A stretch of DNA of 36,761 nucleotides. Origin: Caryophanales bacterium UBA4856. GTDB lineage: Bacteria; Bacillota_I; Bacilli_A; RFN20; CAG-288. A program made the position numbers and the translations under genes. Numbering within the stretch: position 1 is the first letter of the stretch; each line of letters opens with the position of its first letter. The stretch lies in NCBI GenBank assembly GCA_002399765.1, contig DHEG01000005.1, positions 9,347 to 46,107 of the forward strand. The letters are read 5' to 3'. Positions 36,490 to 36,761 of this stretch are shown here, piece after piece. Under the pieces are notes generated by a model that was not told where the DNA came from, did no database searches, and was given only the letters and a program-made list of their open reading frames with translations.

Positions 36490-36761
36490 GTGAAGCGCAA
36501 GGGCATTCTGGTTGTCGATTATGGCAGTCAATACAATGAACTTGTGGCTAGGCGGGTGCGCGATGCGGGGGTCTATTCCGAGATCTGCTCTTTTACCAAT
36601 GCGGCTAAGGAATTATCCGATGGCAAGGCCATTGGAATAATACTTACCGGTGGTCCTAAAAGCGTATATGGGAAGGATGCCTTCCCCTTGCCTAAGGAAA
36701 TACTGGAATCTCATCTTCCTGTTCTCGGCCTTTGCTACGGACTTCAGCTCCTGTCTTATTC
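36490..36761 (+). CDS. guaA: GMP synthase (glutamine-hydrolysing), 5' part
   Basis: GuaA converts XMP to GMP using ammonia released from glutamine. The first 90 residues are present; the gene runs off the window. The class I amidotransferase domain shows VVDYGSQYNELVARRVRDAGVYSEI, ILTGGPKSVYG and the nucleophile Cys82 in LGLCYGLQLLSY. The GTG start at 36490 has a consensus AGGAGG (36476-36481) eight bases upstream. The usual Asp-Phe in the family motif (DFGSQY) is Asp-Tyr here. Confidence 0.95.
   Translation, partial: MKRKGILVVDYGSQYNELVARRVRDAGVYSEICSFTNAAKELSDGKAIGIILTGGPKSVYGKDAFPLPKEILESHLPVLGLCYGLQLLSY

Overview
The window is bacterial chromosome of roughly balanced base composition, packed with genes and showing no insertion sequence, prophage or CRISPR array. 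The gene content points to the Bacillota, on the side of class Bacilli that includes the Erysipelotrichia and relatives of the Mollicutes. The evidence is the secA-prfB pair, YitT, DegV and YfhO proteins, the mevalonate route to isoprenoids (mvaK1-mvaD-mvaK2-fni), strong AGGAGG-type ribosome binding sites and an ATP synthase b subunit with a lipoprotein signal. The code is standard: TGA is a common stop and prfB is present with its programmed frameshift, so this is not a TGA=Trp mycoplasma. The lineage is an inference.

Left part (1-14550): the end of an unrecognised gene, a divergent pair (polytopic membrane protein on minus, degV on plus), a small membrane protein, a giant YfhO-type membrane protein followed by a lipoprotein, then secA, prfB and a YitT-family gene. 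A bidirectional terminator separates these from the convergent ATP synthase operon.

Middle (14567-28050): a complete F1Fo ATP synthase operon on minus (I-like, a, c, b, delta, alpha, gamma, beta, epsilon), then an S41 protease and uvrB on plus, a Nudix hydrolase on minus, and an ADP-ribosylglycohydrolase, a GNAT protein and a small membrane protein on plus.

Right part (28053-36761, mostly minus): the mevalonate operon, then an apparently self-regulated operon: P1B ATPase, HMA metal-binding protein, hemerythrin/Ric-like small protein and FNR-type regulator. Two FNR-like boxes (35492-35505 and 33534-33547) each lie 41.5 bp upstream of the start site predicted from a -10 element, which is classic class II FNR geometry. 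The regulator keeps the E..SR recognition-helix residues of FNR. A tRNA-Pro gene, luxS, a tiny basic protein and the start of guaA complete the window.

The best candidate for an under-described system is the FNR-box / CPG-type ATPase / HMA / degenerate hemerythrin / regulator operon, which also has a nine-base homopolymer in its promoter spacer.
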